Assembly (NCBI RefSeq): GCF_000314005.1
Contig: NZ_JH980292.1
Span: forward strand, 1,560,094 to 1,624,093
DNA: 64,000 bases
Direction of reading: 5' to 3'
DNA from: Spirulina subsalsa PCC 9445
GTDB taxonomy: Bacteria > Cyanobacteriota > Cyanobacteriia > Cyanobacteriales > Spirulinaceae
Program-made: the position numbers and the translations under genes
In this document: positions 8,278 through 16,624 of the stretch, one piece after another
How the letters are laid out: every line of letters starts with the position of its first letter
Numbering within the stretch: the stretch's first letter is position 1
Notes under the pieces: model-generated
What the model was told of the DNA's origin: nothing
Database searches by the model: none
Seen by the model: only the letters and a program-made list of their open reading frames with translations

Positions 8278-9002
8278 TAGCGAATCTCCAGCGTCACAGA
8301 GGCCTGCACGTCCTGTTCTCCCCCAATAATCGGCGTAGCATCTGCGGTCATCGCTTCAGCGCGCTGCATCAGGGGGCGGGGGCTGGGTGGGGTGGCGCTA
8401 TTGATGGAAATGCTAATAATTTCCTGCCGGGTGAGGTTTAAGGTGGCAAGGACAGCATCGGCTTGAGCTTTGGCGTCTTGGGTTGCGGCTTGTAGGGCGA
8501 CCTTTTGGGCGGCGGAAATGGCACTGTCGCTGGCGGTTAAACGAATGCCATCAATGCGGGTGGCTCCGGCTTGGATGGCCGCATCAATGACGGCTCCGGC
8601 CTCGTTGCTGGGGGTGCGATAACTGACGGTGCTGGTGCCAATATAGCCGACGAGTCGCTGTTGATTGTTGTGATATTCGTAGTTCGGCTGTAGAGAAATG
8701 CCTGTAGTTTGGAGTTGTTCCACATTGCGCGATCGCAATACATTCACCACCCCATTCATCCGGCGAGCGACTTCCGCCTGTACTGCGGTGGCGCTACTTT
8801 CTCGCACTTCCACCCCCAGCGTCACATCCGCTAGGGTGGCGGCGATACTCTCCCGGCCTTGTCCCGTGACCGTGAGGGTGCGTAATAGGCGTTCTTGGGC
8901 GCGGGCGCTCATGGGCAGAGTGAGGGCAACGAGGGCTAAACTGAGGGCTAACCAGCGTGAGGGATGTTGGACGGGTAGCAGGGCAGATGGTAAAGATTTC
9001 AT
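8274..9002 (-). CDS. SIMPL-domain (DUF541) exported protein
   Basis: 242 residues. A signal peptide (ending LPMSARA before QERLLRT) is followed by one SIMPL/DUF541 domain: LTVTGQGRESIAATLADVTLGVEV, NYEYHNNQQRLVGYIGTSTVSYRT and the closing VQASVTLEIRY. The family is periplasmic or envelope-associated (for example E. coli YggE, linked to oxidative stress) with no known enzymatic activity. I chose the ATG at 9002, with GAGGAG upstream, over a TTG at 9014 that would sit on the ribosome site. The gene is divergent from surE. Confidence 0.88.
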   Translation of the reverse strand: MKSLPSALLPVQHPSRWLALSLALVALTLPMSARAQERLLRTLTVTGQGRESIAATLADVTLGVEVRESSATAVQAEVARRMNGVVNVLRSRNVEQLQTTGISLQPNYEYHNNQQRLVGYIGTSTVSYRTPSNEAGAVIDAAIQAGATRIDGIRLTASDSAISAAQKVALQAATQDAKAQADAVLATLNLTRQEIISISINSATPPSPRPLMQRAEAMTADATPIIGGEQDVQASVTLEIRY

Positions 9003-9103
9003 AGCGGGAATCAACTCCTCATGATATTGTTTCCATGCTAGAAAATCCTGACGCGGTTGTGTCTCAGGTTACAGTTTTGGCAACGAAAAATTTAACTAAA
9101 ATT

Positions 9104-9781
9104 ATGGTTCTGATTTTAACCAACGATGATGGAATTGATGCGCCGGGGATTCGGGCGCTAGAGCAAGCCATCGCCCAAGATGCCCTGATTTTCGCCCCTC
9201 AAGGTCAATTATCGGGCTGTGGGCATCAGGTGACGACGGGGGATCCCTTGCAGGTGGAACGGCGCTCTGAAACCGAATATGCGATCGCCGGAACCCCTGC
9301 CGATTGTACCCGCGTGGCTCTGTCCCACTACGGCAGCGAGATTGATTGGGTTCTCTCCGGGATTAATGCCGGGGGAAATTTGGGCATAGATGTCTACATC
9401 TCCGGCACCGTGGCCGCCGTGCGAGAAGCCGCCATCCACAATATCCCCGCCATTGCCATCTCCCACTGGATTAAGCGCCCCTTGGTGATTGACTGGGACA
9501 TTACCACCCAAAGAGCCGCTAGGGTACTTGACAAATTGATGAACTTACCCTTACCCCCTAAAAGTTTTTGGAATGTCAACCTCCCCCACCTGCCCCCCGG
9601 CTCCCCGGAACCGGAACTGGTGTTCTGTGAACCTAGTACCGATCCCTTGCCCTTGAACTATCGTATAGAGGGGGAGTTGTATCACTACGAGGGGGTCTAT
9701 GAAGAGCGCGATCGCACCCCCGGCAGCGATGTAGATGTGTGTTTTGGGGGCAATATTGCCATCACCCAGATTCGTTTATAA
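9104..9781 (+). CDS. surE: 5'-nucleotidase/phosphatase SurE
   Basis: 225-residue metal-dependent nucleoside monophosphatase. The metal site NDDGIDAPGI is at residues 6-15; SGCGHQVTTGDPL, GTPADC and SGINAGGNLG (the Asn metal ligand) follow in order; the family tail is GSDVDVCFGGNIAITQI. The frame is open 23 codons upstream to an ATG at 9035, but SurE proteins begin with the strand just before NDD, so the ATG at 9104 is preferred. Cytosolic. Confidence 0.93.
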   Translation: MVLILTNDDGIDAPGIRALEQAIAQDALIFAPQGQLSGCGHQVTTGDPLQVERRSETEYAIAGTPADCTRVALSHYGSEIDWVLSGINAGGNLGIDVYISGTVAAVREAAIHNIPAIAISHWIKRPLVIDWDITTQRAARVLDKLMNLPLPPKSFWNVNLPHLPPGSPEPELVFCEPSTDPLPLNYRIEGELYHYEGVYEERDRTPGSDVDVCFGGNIAITQIRL

Positions 9782-9873
9782 AAATTGGCGTTATCATGAC
9801 AGCACAAGCCCGCGCCCTTGTCCTTCCCACAGGGGCGACGATAGGCTAAAACACCAGACTGTGGCAACGAATC

Positions 9874-10461
9874 ATGACCTATACAACGGAGCAACTGATC
9901 GAGATTCTGGAGCAAGAACTCCGCGCCAGTTGGCAAGGGGAACGGGTATTATTATCCGCCGAACAACGGTTTAATGATCCCGTCCTCGCCCCCCTCCTCG
10001 GAAGTCACAAAATCGGCAAAGTCTACGCCTATCGAGAATTTCGTGAGCAAGTTCACCAGTACCAAAAAGACCAGCAAGTATCCGGTTTAGTCTGGCGAAC
10101 TTGTCACTTTAAAGGGCAAAGTGTGCGTTATCCCGAACTACACAATCAACTGATTGCTTTGGAACAGGATAAAGACATCCTGCTACAAAGTAAGGCCAGC
10201 GTTTTAGAATTTTGGCATCAAACCACCCCCGGCCTAAAATTATGGTTAGCAGGGCATGATCCCCAAGCCATCACCCCGGAATTAGTAGAACAATTGGCAC
10301 AGGATGCAGAATGGGCGGAAGTAGATGCCACCTTTACGGAACTCTATCTGGGTCTATGTTGGGGGAATCCTCAAGAGTGTCATTATCAGTGGGCTATGCC
10401 AGAATCAGGATGTCGGAGAATTGTTGCCGCTCCCAACCGTCCTAGTTTAATGAAAGTCTAG
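9874..10461 (+). CDS. Conserved hypothetical protein
   Basis: 195 residues, soluble, mostly helical by eye (TTEQLIEILEQELRASWQGERVLLSAE), no signal peptide or membrane segment. Three of its cysteines lie in the last half (GLCWG, ECHYQW, GCRRI). I do not recognise a family. It ends two bases before the next gene, which encodes an exported small protein, so the two are probably cotranscribed. Codon use resembles neighbours, which supports a real gene. Confidence 0.75.
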   Translation: MTYTTEQLIEILEQELRASWQGERVLLSAEQRFNDPVLAPLLGSHKIGKVYAYREFREQVHQYQKDQQVSGLVWRTCHFKGQSVRYPELHNQLIALEQDKDILLQSKASVLEFWHQTTPGLKLWLAGHDPQAITPELVEQLAQDAEWAEVDATFTELYLGLCWGNPQECHYQWAMPESGCRRIVAAPNRPSLMKV

Positions 10462-10463
10462 TC

Positions 10464-10886
10464 ATGTGGAAAATTCGTTCTGGGTGGATCATGTTAAGTG
10501 CGATCGCCCTTTTGTCCCCTTCTCCTGCCCTACAAGCCCAAAGCTGCACCGCCGGAAGCAGTTGCCCCCCTCCCCCCCTACAAGTGATTCCCGGTCAATT
10601 AGTGCGCGTTGAAGTGATCAATCGTACCCCCATCCCCATTCAAATTGAACAACTCTACGCCACCGGCCCAATGTATCTCAATCCGGGTGAAATTTCTCCC
10701 CTCTTATTTGGCAACACCATCCGCAACTTTTCCCTCATTTTTTGGGAACCCACCGGGAGAAAATTGTTTGCCAATGTCTTCCAACCGGAGGAACAAGTTC
10801 TGCGCATTGAGATTTTACCCGGTGGAGAAATTGAAGGAGAAGGGGCCGTTTATTTGCGCAACGATGGGCGAATTGATGTGTTTTGA
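10464..10886 (+). CDS. Exported conserved hypothetical protein
   Basis: 140 residues with a clear signal peptide (IMLSAIALLSPSPALQAQ) and then a small beta-rich domain (VIPGQLVRVEVINRT, LYLRNDG-like end strands). Two cysteines flank SS just after the cleavage site. No family recognised. ATG lies two bases after the preceding stop, suggesting an operon. Probably periplasmic or outer-membrane associated. Confidence 0.75.
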   Translation: MWKIRSGWIMLSAIALLSPSPALQAQSCTAGSSCPPPPLQVIPGQLVRVEVINRTPIPIQIEQLYATGPMYLNPGEISPLLFGNTIRNFSLIFWEPTGRKLFANVFQPEEQVLRIEILPGGEIEGEGAVYLRNDGRIDVF

Positions 10887-10935
10887 TAGGCAGAATTGCC
10901 AATAGAATGGGAGAGCGGGATCCCTATCATGAATC

Positions 10936-11028
10936 ATGTTTGATAATATTTGCAAATACATTGCCGAAGAATTCCCCCTAGACATTGCCACCTGGTTACT
11001 GGGGGAACCGCCGAGCCGATTAGCCTAG
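10936..11028 (+). pseudogene. Rpn/PD-(D/E)XK-type transposase-like gene, N-terminal fragment
   Basis: Thirty codons read MFDNICKYIAEEFPLDIATW, then LLGEP, the standard first residues of the large cyanobacterial Rpn-like (recombination-promoting nuclease) family of about 250-300 residues. Translation ends at TAG 11026. The matching C-terminal part is found at 11681-12124, so the gene is broken and the catalytic core is missing. Confidence 0.7.
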
Positions 11029-11052
11029 TTGAACAAAAATAGCGACGCAATC

Positions 11053-11080
11053 CCCCACCTCGCCCCAGGCAGGTGGGGAG
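11053..11080 (-). terminator. Possible terminator after yefM-yoeB
   Basis: The minus strand carries a hairpin CCCCACCT...AGGTGGGGG just past the yoeB stop. The T-rich stretch (TATTTTTG) begins about 10 bases later rather than at once, so the structure could instead be an IS-end hairpin. Confidence 0.4.
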
Positions 11081-11090
11081 AGATTCATCG

Positions 11091-11345
11091 TCAGTAGTGA
11101 TAACGAAGTTGGGCAATTTGGATCGCATTATTTTCAACCTTGTAAACGATGCGATGCTCGTCTGTGATTCGCCGTGACCAATATCCAGACAAGCCATGTT
11201 TGAGTGGCTCTGGTTTGCCGATGCCAGTAAAGGGGTGTCGCTGAATATCTTTGATCAGGGCATTGATACGCTTGAGAATTTTACGATCGCACTCCTGCCA
11301 ATATAAATAATCTGCCCACGCATTTTCAGCAAAAATCAGCGTCAC
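11091..11345 (-). CDS. yoeB: Toxin YoeB (Txe/YoeB family mRNA interferase)
   Basis: 84-residue ribosome-dependent endoribonuclease. Family features in order: FAENAWADYLYWQECDRKILKRIN, the catalytic region GKPEPLKHGLSGYWSRRI, DEHRIVY, and the terminal LRYHY carrying the catalytic His83-Tyr84. Length matches E. coli YoeB (84). It overlaps the antitoxin gene by four bases (ATGA), giving translational coupling. The pair sits between the two halves of a broken Rpn-type gene. Confidence 0.93.
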   Translation of the reverse strand: MTLIFAENAWADYLYWQECDRKILKRINALIKDIQRHPFTGIGKPEPLKHGLSGYWSRRITDEHRIVYKVENNAIQIAQLRYHY

Positions 11346-11593
11346 CCGATCAACTCCCGTTCTTGGCCGCCGCCTGATTCTAGTTCTGCAATAGAATCGA
11401 GTAATCGTCGGGCATTCGTGGGACTACGGAATAAATAGGCCGTTTCCGTCAAAGATTCGTACTCTTCCCGTGAAAGCATTACTACCCCTCGACCATCAGG
11501 CCGAGTAATGGCGATCGCCCTGTGACTCTCACAAACCTTATCCAATGTTGCCGCTAAATCGGCATTGAGCATTTGATCCGTAATCTGTTCCAT
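11342..11593 (-). CDS. yefM: Antitoxin YefM (Phd/YefM family)
   Basis: 83 residues from the ATG at 11593. The Phd/YefM DNA-binding fold is seen as NADLAATLDKVCESHRAIAIT and GVVMLSREEYESLTETAYLFRSP, then a toxin-binding tail (RLLDSIAELESGG). It neutralises YoeB by direct binding and represses the operon. The frame is open six codons further to a TTG, but the ATG before EQITD is the better start. Confidence 0.9.
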   Translation of the reverse strand: MEQITDQMLNADLAATLDKVCESHRAIAITRPDGRGVVMLSREEYESLTETAYLFRSPTNARRLLDSIAELESGGGQERELIG

Positions 11594-11680
11594 AAGACCA
11601 CTAGCCTTCAAAAATCGTGGATCATCGTCCGATCACCATCCTAACGCAGTTCTCACCATGGACTCAAAAAAGCACAGGCC

Positions 11681-12124
11681 TGCATAGGGTACGGTATAAA
11701 AAAACTAATGCCACGAGAGTTACAAGTTTTTGGGGAGCCAGAAAACTAACACATTCCACAGAACTATTCTTCAACCAACCGGGTTTATTACCCTTTGCAA
11801 TTCTAAGCCAAAACGAGGACAAAGCCGACGTACTGCGAGACGTTGCCCGCAGAATTGAGGAACTCCCCAACCGTCGAATCCGGGCAGACATTGCCTCTTC
11901 TACTTCCATCTTGGCTGGGCTAATATATGAAAGAATCTGTGATCTATCAAGACCTAATCCGAGAAGGAAGGGAGCAAGGGATTCAGCAAGGGAGGCAGGA
12001 AATAGCCATCCATTTACTGGAGTGTGGCATGAGTGTAGAACAGGTTGCCGATTTGAGCAAACTTTCTGTTGAGCAAGTGCAAGCACTTCGGGACAATCTG
12101 GAAAACGCTACTGAGTCGGAGTGA
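11681..12124 (+). pseudogene. Rpn/PD-(D/E)XK-type transposase-like gene, C-terminal fragment
   Basis: The first frame gives TELFFNQPGLLPFAILSQ, EDKADVLRDVARRIEELP and ASSTSILAGL, typical of the second half of cyanobacterial Rpn-like proteins. Near 11930 the frame shifts and continues as ESVIYQDLIREGREQGIQQG and LSVEQVQALRDNL, the family's tail. The N-terminal fragment is at 10936-11028. Missing middle plus frameshift mean the gene is dead. The YefM-YoeB pair lies in the gap. Confidence 0.75.
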
Positions 12125-12193
12125 GGGGACGGATAGCCACAAGGAAGAGTGTCAAGGTTGTGCATTCTTCCTTGATAAGCTAAGACCCATTTT

Positions 12194-12445
12194 TTATCGG
12201 TAAATCTCCCGTCGGTGTCCAAGTTCCAACACCAAAATTCCCTCCTGATTACCTTGCAGTTCGTAGATCACGCGGTAATCTCCTACACGCAGTCTAAACA
12301 ATCCTTTCACCCCTTTAAGGGCTTTAACATTGGATAAATTGACGGTTTCGGCTAACTCTTTTAGGCGACTCTCCAGACGCTTTTGTAAAGCTTCGGGCAA
12401 CTTTTTGAGTTGTTTTTTTGCTTTTTTATTCATTTTAATTTCCAT
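12194..12445 (-). CDS. RelE/ParE-family toxin, unpaired
   Basis: 83 residues from MEIKMNKKAKKQLKKLPEAL. Features of RelE/ParE toxins: basic N-terminal helix, LKGVKGLFRLRVGDYRVIYEL, and the final strand ILVLELGHRREIYR. Such toxins cleave mRNA on the ribosome or target gyrase; the pattern RLRVGDYRVIYE with HR.EIYR fits RelE. An earlier ATG at 12478 adds 11 unlikely residues. No antitoxin gene lies on either side within 300 bp, so it is orphaned or its antitoxin has been lost. Confidence 0.85.
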   Translation of the reverse strand: MEIKMNKKAKKQLKKLPEALQKRLESRLKELAETVNLSNVKALKGVKGLFRLRVGDYRVIYELQGNQEGILVLELGHRREIYR

Positions 12446-12683
12446 GTTTGAAATCACTTTTAAAGTGGATGATTTCAAACTAAAAGAAGCTAAATAGAGA
12501 ATAAATTAGCGAAAAATAGAATTAAAATATAATCAAATAGAAAATCTCTATTTGTAGGTTGGGTGAAGCGATAGCGTAACCCAACAAATGGGTCAAGCAA
12601 AAAATACAAAACAATTAGTTACAATCTATTGTTTTTTGGGTAAATGTTTTACACTAGAATAAAAGGACTAGATTTTAGGTGAG

Positions 12684-13781
12684 ATGAGTAACCCACAAAT
12701 TTACAGCCAGTTTTTAGAAGAATTAGCCAACAAATATGGTTTTTATGGCGACACCCGAAAAGCCTTTTTAGTTCGCTTTGCCCATGAAAATGCGGTTAAA
12801 CCTCATACAGAATTGCGAATTGATTGGACAAGAGATCCAGTTGAAAAAGAACAAAAGCTTCTAGATGAGTTAAAAAATAATATTTACCCTGTTTTACAAA
12901 AAGAAGGCTGTGATATCCCAGAAAACAATAAGCGAGGAAGAAGCAAAAAAGGTGAAAGTCCTTGGGAAAAAGCTCACCGTTGGTTATGGCAGATTAAGTT
13001 TACAGAATGGGAAAAAAGCCATAATTCATCTATAGTTCTAGAAAAATCAATTGACTGGCAAAAGATTTGTATAGATATTCTGAATGAGCTACCCAAGAGA
13101 CATCAAGCGACAGGACGAGGAATGGGGCATGAAGTTAATATTGATGTACCTTTAGGATTAGTTAAGTCCGAAACAACATCCCGATGTAATTCTGACGCAG
13201 AGAATACAGACTCAGTGATGCAGCAAGGTCAATTGCCAGATAAGACAGAAATTGAAAAAAGCTATGAATATCAAGAGTTTTTAGATGAGATTATTAGGAA
13301 AACGAGTAATAATTTGGCAATTGTAGGAGAACCGGGGGCAGGTAAAACAACTTGGTTAGATAGAATTAGTCAGGAAATAAAACAGGATTTTTGTGTGATT
13401 TGGATTCCTTTAGAAAATTTAGGGGGATTAACTCTTGAGGAGTATTTATTGACAAAATGGCTTAAAGATACTTTGAAGGTTTTAGAGCCAACAGAACAGC
13501 AAAAACAAGCTCTAGTTGACTTATTTAGTAGTGATAGAGTGTGGTTATTGTTGGATGGAGTGGATGAGATGAAAACTGAAGTTTCTCCCCTCAGTAATAT
13601 TAACAAATTTTTGACTGGATGGGTTAAAAAAGCGCGAGTTGTTTTAACCTGTCGTCTCAATATTTGGGAAGCTAATCCTAATGGGTTGCCTGAGTTTGAA
13701 ACCTATCGCACTCTTGACTTTAATCAGGAACAGGTTAAGGATTTTATTGTTCAGTGGTTTGGTCAGAAACCGGGTTTTTAA
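12684..13781 (+). CDS. NACHT-type NTPase, C-terminally truncated
   Basis: 365 residues. The N-terminal ~190 residues form a region I do not recognise (FLEELANKYGFYGDTRKAF, SPWEKAHRWLWQ). The NTPase follows: Walker A GEPGAGKTT near 214-222, Walker B VWLLLDGVDEM near 287-297, and the sensor arginine in TCRLN near 322. Bacterial NACHT proteins usually continue with a helical arm and C-terminal sensor repeats to 700-1000 residues; several are antiphage ATPases. Here the frame ends FGQKPGF exactly inside an AAACCGGGTT repeat, so the sensor half is lost. Base composition is AT-rich relative to neighbours, suggesting acquired DNA. Confidence 0.85.
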   Translation: MSNPQIYSQFLEELANKYGFYGDTRKAFLVRFAHENAVKPHTELRIDWTRDPVEKEQKLLDELKNNIYPVLQKEGCDIPENNKRGRSKKGESPWEKAHRWLWQIKFTEWEKSHNSSIVLEKSIDWQKICIDILNELPKRHQATGRGMGHEVNIDVPLGLVKSETTSRCNSDAENTDSVMQQGQLPDKTEIEKSYEYQEFLDEIIRKTSNNLAIVGEPGAGKTTWLDRISQEIKQDFCVIWIPLENLGGLTLEEYLLTKWLKDTLKVLEPTEQQKQALVDLFSSDRVWLLLDGVDEMKTEVSPLSNINKFLTGWVKKARVVLTCRLNIWEANPNGLPEFETYRTLDFNQEQVKDFIVQWFGQKPGF

Positions 13782-13826
13782 CAAGGGTTGGAGGCAGTTA
13801 TGAGAGGATGAACGCAACCCGGTTTC
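13766..13826. repeat. AAACCGGGTTT repeats at the NACHT truncation point
   Basis: CAGAAACCGGGTTTTTAA (13764-13781) forms the end of the NACHT frame, and AACCCGGTTTCTTGC follows about 40 bp later in inverted orientation. The same motif occurs at 41686-41757, 54896-55070 and 57270-57296. The inverted pair can form a hairpin. Confidence 0.65.
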
Positions 13827-13864
13827 TTGCTGGGGTTGGTTTAGGGGAGGTATTAGGGGACGGA

Positions 13865-13996
13865 TTCCTCCAAATTTCTGAGAAATATTTCTATGGTCAG
13901 CCTCTCTTTTGGACTGGCGCTTCTTTTGTTGCCAGTTGTGGCGGTGTTAGCGTTGAACACTTAAAGCGTTGTATCGAGAACCAAGCTGAATTATAA
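13865..13996 (+). pseudogene. IS200/IS605 TnpA (Y1 transposase) C-terminal relic
   Basis: The frame reads LFWTGASFVASCGGVSVEHL then KRCIENQ, the closing strand and helix of the IS200-type Y1 transposase (WTPSYFVASCGG... style). The HUH histidines and the catalytic tyrosine are not present. A GGATTCGCT...CTCAG string after the stop recurs at 27740-27757 within another IS-like repeat. Confidence 0.65.
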
Positions 13997-14222
13997 GGAT
14001 TCGCTGCGCTCAGTCTGAGTTGGTCGCGATTCATCTCACTGTTAGGCGGCGCTCTAACTGGAGTCCTCTTACAACATTTAAGATAGAACAATCCCCTTGA
14101 AGGTGTACTTTTTACCACTTCAACTCATACAGTAAGGGGAATTCATGAATTCCCCTTACTACAATCTATTGAGGATTGCTCTAGCACTAAAATAATCTAG
14201 TCCTAGACCAGAATTTTGGCTT
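13997..14222. other. Intergenic with a 30-bp perfect palindrome
   Basis: No gene. After IS debris, a perfect palindrome AGTAAGGGGAATTC/GAATTCCCCTTACT centred on ATG CAT-like AT lies at 14131-14160. A similar structure is at 16538-16565. Neither is followed by a T-run, so simple terminator function is doubtful. Confidence 0.6.
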
Positions 14223-14960
14223 CTACTCGGCGGTGGCTAATTCGCCGTCGGTACTGCCACGACTGCGACGACGAGTTAAAGAATTAAACAGCATTTGACC
14301 AATGGCTTTGATCAAATTCCCTTCTAATTCTCCGAACATTTTCATATTCATACCGAACGCGTCATTCGCTTCATCAACAATGGCTTCAGCCGTTTGTTGA
14401 TCCACAGGTAAACTGTCCATAGCAGCGCGATAGTTGGTTTTGAATGCTTTCTCATCGGGAATCTGATCAAACTCATAAAAAGCAGTCCCTTCGCCATCAG
14501 AAAGATTCATCGCTGTCTGAGCAATTTTTTTCAGGATTTGTCCTCCGGAAAGATCTCCCAGGTAACGGGTGTAAAGGTGTGCTACCAATAGCTCCGGCTT
14601 CTCATTCGCCACATCATGAATCCGCTTAACATAGGCTTGACCTGTGGGAGAAAGTTCAATTTCTTCGCGCCAGTTTGCGCCGTAGTAATAGAACAAATCT
14701 CGCTCTAAATTGGCTTTCCGGTTTAATTCAGGGAAATAAACCTTAGACAAAACGGGATGATCCTTGAGGCGTTCCATTTCTTCTTCCATCGCCCCATAAA
14801 CATAGTAGAGATTAGCCGCTAGTTTACGGTAAGAATTTTTCTCTACCACACCTTTGAGGAAGCATTTAATAAACCCCATGTTTTCCGCCATAGTATGGGA
14901 TTTTTTCGTCCCTTCTCGTAGCATTGTGGCTAAATTAACTTCTGCTAAACTAACACTCAT
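14223..14960 (-). CDS. ho1: Heme oxygenase (biliverdin-producing)
   Basis: 245 residues. It cleaves heme to biliverdin, CO and iron using reduced ferredoxin, the first step to phycobilins. The axial heme ligand is His22 in KKSHTMAENMGF; the distal helix is GDLSGGQILKKIAQ, both diagnostic. Cyanobacterial HO1 is about 240 residues, so full length. ATG at 14960 gives the family's N-terminus (MSVSLAEVNLATMLREGTKK). Single gene; no hemN or ho2 neighbour, so it is the general aerobic enzyme by context. Confidence 0.96.
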   Translation of the reverse strand: MSVSLAEVNLATMLREGTKKSHTMAENMGFIKCFLKGVVEKNSYRKLAANLYYVYGAMEEEMERLKDHPVLSKVYFPELNRKANLERDLFYYYGANWREEIELSPTGQAYVKRIHDVANEKPELLVAHLYTRYLGDLSGGQILKKIAQTAMNLSDGEGTAFYEFDQIPDEKAFKTNYRAAMDSLPVDQQTAEAIVDEANDAFGMNMKMFGELEGNLIKAIGQMLFNSLTRRRSRGSTDGELATAE

Positions 14961-15169
14961 GTTATATATCCCGTTTTATGATCTTAAATGAATCGACATT
15001 AACAAACTGCCTAATTTGCTAGGTTAAACTGATTTGACAACGATTTGTGTTAAGAATCTTTACGAGCAAGGGCAACCAGAACCCAAATTTTGAGGGGAGA
15101 GTCCGGTTAACCCCCTAACCATTGCCGAGGGGATATGCCATCATAGAGGAGTTGTGAAGCAAGTGCAAC
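14961..15169. other. Divergent regulatory region between ho1 and a coiled-coil gene
   Basis: 209 bp between divergently transcribed genes. No clear -35/-10 pair or operator repeat stands out; AT-rich near the ho1 start (GTTATATATCC on the plus strand). Confidence 0.4.
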
Positions 15170-15493
15170 ATGGATAACAACAATTGGATTCAAGACCTGT
15201 TGATTGCCGGAGTGGGGACGACTTCCTTTGTCGCTGAGAAGTTGCGCGAAGTCGGGGATCAATTGGTAAAAGAGGGGAAAATTGACCCAGAACACGCCAA
15301 AACCATGGTTAATGATGTGATGGATCGCATCAAAAGCGATCAAGGGAATTTTGAAGAACAGATGCAGCGTCAAATTCGTAATGTACTACAGGATTTAGGG
15401 GTTTCCCGTCAGTCTGAGGTGGACGAATTACGGGGAAGGATTGATCGATTGGAGCGTCAGGTGAGAGATTTAGAGAATAAGATCTGGCGTTAA
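15170..15493 (+). CDS. Phasin-like coiled-coil protein
   Basis: 107 residues, soluble. N-terminal AGVGTTSFVAEKLREVGDQLVKEGKIDPEHAKTMV is helical; the second half is a charged coiled coil (SEVDELRGRIDRLERQVRDLENKIW). This resembles short phasin/PhaF-like or DUF-type cyanobacterial proteins with heptad leucines. No enzymatic motif. It precedes an FKBP gene by 18 bp and may share its transcript. Function not known. Confidence 0.75.
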   Translation: MDNNNWIQDLLIAGVGTTSFVAEKLREVGDQLVKEGKIDPEHAKTMVNDVMDRIKSDQGNFEEQMQRQIRNVLQDLGVSRQSEVDELRGRIDRLERQVRDLENKIWR

Positions 15494-15511
15494 GCACCAT
15501 CAGGAGAATGT

Positions 15512-16078
15512 ATGAGAGAGATTTTACTTAGTTTTGGGGTTGTTGTTGTCTGTAGCTTGCTTCTAGTCCTGTCCCTCCTGTTTAATAGTGGTAAGGGCCA
15601 AGAGGCGATCGCCTCAGAAACACTGACCCCCTCTAACTTACCCCGTGCCGAAGTGCCTAGCGGAGTGTTGGCAACACCTCCCCTCGTGGCTTCTGCGGCG
15701 GATTTACTACCAGTAGAAAATAATAACGTGGAAAATATCGTAACGACCGACTCCGGTTTACAGTATGAAGAGATTGTTGAGGGTACCGGAGCCAGTCCGC
15801 AAAAAGGACAAACTGTTGTCGTTCATTACACCGGAACCCTAGAAAACGGTCAAAAATTTGATAGTTCTCGCGATCGCGGTCAACCCTTCTCCTTTAAAAT
15901 TGGCGTTGGACAAGTGATCAAAGGTTGGGATGAAGGCGTTGGCTCCATGAAAGTGGGAGGACGACGTAAACTGATTATCCCCTCTGAACTCGGCTACGGA
16001 GCGCGGGGTGCAGGTGGGGTCATTCCCCCCAATGCAACCCTCATTTTCGATGTAGAATTATTGAAAATCGGGGCCTAA
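15512..16078 (+). CDS. FKBP-type peptidyl-prolyl cis-trans isomerase, exported
   Basis: 188 residues. N-terminal hydrophobic segment ([20 protein letters not shown]) acts as signal peptide or anchor; a linker runs to about residue 75; one FKBP domain fills 80-188: [73 protein letters not shown]. All core active-site aromatics (Y of HYTG, F of KFDSS, W of GWDEG, Y of GYG) are present. Likely a periplasmic or lumenal folding catalyst. Confidence 0.93.
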   Translation: MREILLSFGVVVVCSLLLVLSLLFNSGKGQEAIASETLTPSNLPRAEVPSGVLATPPLVASAADLLPVENNNVENIVTTDSGLQYEEIVEGTGASPQKGQTVVVHYTGTLENGQKFDSSRDRGQPFSFKIGVGQVIKGWDEGVGSMKVGGRRKLIIPSELGYGARGAGGVIPPNATLIFDVELLKIGA

Positions 16079-16210
16079 AGCCTTAGTGACACACCACCAC
16101 TGTTAGAATCCCTCTAACCCTCGACTTTGAGGTTTAGGGGGTTCTCCTTGGCAAGGATCCCCATCTTCTTAAGCCTTGCCTTTTCCTCATTCTTCACCCT
16201 ATTTTGCCCC

Positions 16211-16528
16211 ATGACCGAAAGTTACACCGTAGAAATCACTCATCAGGGAACCACCTACACCCTGAAAGCTCCCGCCCATCAAACTATTTTACAAACGGCT
16301 TTAGATGAAGGGATCGAACTCCCGAACTCCTGCAATGCCGGGGTTTGCACCACCTGCGGCGCGAAAATTCTCTCAGGAGAAGTCGATCAAAGTGATGCAA
16401 TGGGGGTATCTCCTGACTTACAAAAAGAAGGCTATGCCTTACTTTGTGTCGCCTATCCTCGTTCTGATCTCAAAATTATTTCTGACCAAGAGGAAGAAAT
16501 TTATAAGCGTCAATTTGGAGCAGGTTAA
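16211..16528 (+). CDS. Plant-type [2Fe-2S] ferredoxin
   Basis: 105 residues. Cluster ligands Cys41, Cys46, Cys49 and Cys79 in CNAGVCTTC...LLC, the plant-type spacing C-X4-C-X2-C-X29-C. The sequence differs from the main photosynthetic ferredoxin in its C-terminal extension (DQEEEIYKRQFGAG), so it is likely one of the alternative ferredoxins with a dedicated partner. The open frame reaches 16127, but the family N-terminus (YTVEITHQGTTYTLKAP) points to ATG 16211. Confidence 0.92.
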   Translation: MTESYTVEITHQGTTYTLKAPAHQTILQTALDEGIELPNSCNAGVCTTCGAKILSGEVDQSDAMGVSPDLQKEGYALLCVAYPRSDLKIISDQEEEIYKRQFGAG

Positions 16529-16537
16529 ACCCCTTTT

Positions 16538-16565
16538 GTTGGGGGAATTCATGAATCCCCCTGAC
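16538..16565. repeat. Near-palindrome GGGGGAATTCATGAATCCCCC
   Basis: An inverted repeat with the same core GGGAATTCATGAATCCC as the perfect palindrome at 14131-14160. It follows the ferredoxin stop by about 10 bp. It may act as a weak 3' processing structure; no T-run follows. Confidence 0.6.
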
Positions 16566-16624
16566 CTTATTCTGAGTCTCTTTGATCATTAATTTACAAC
16601 TCTTTAAACCCTTTAGCAATTGCC

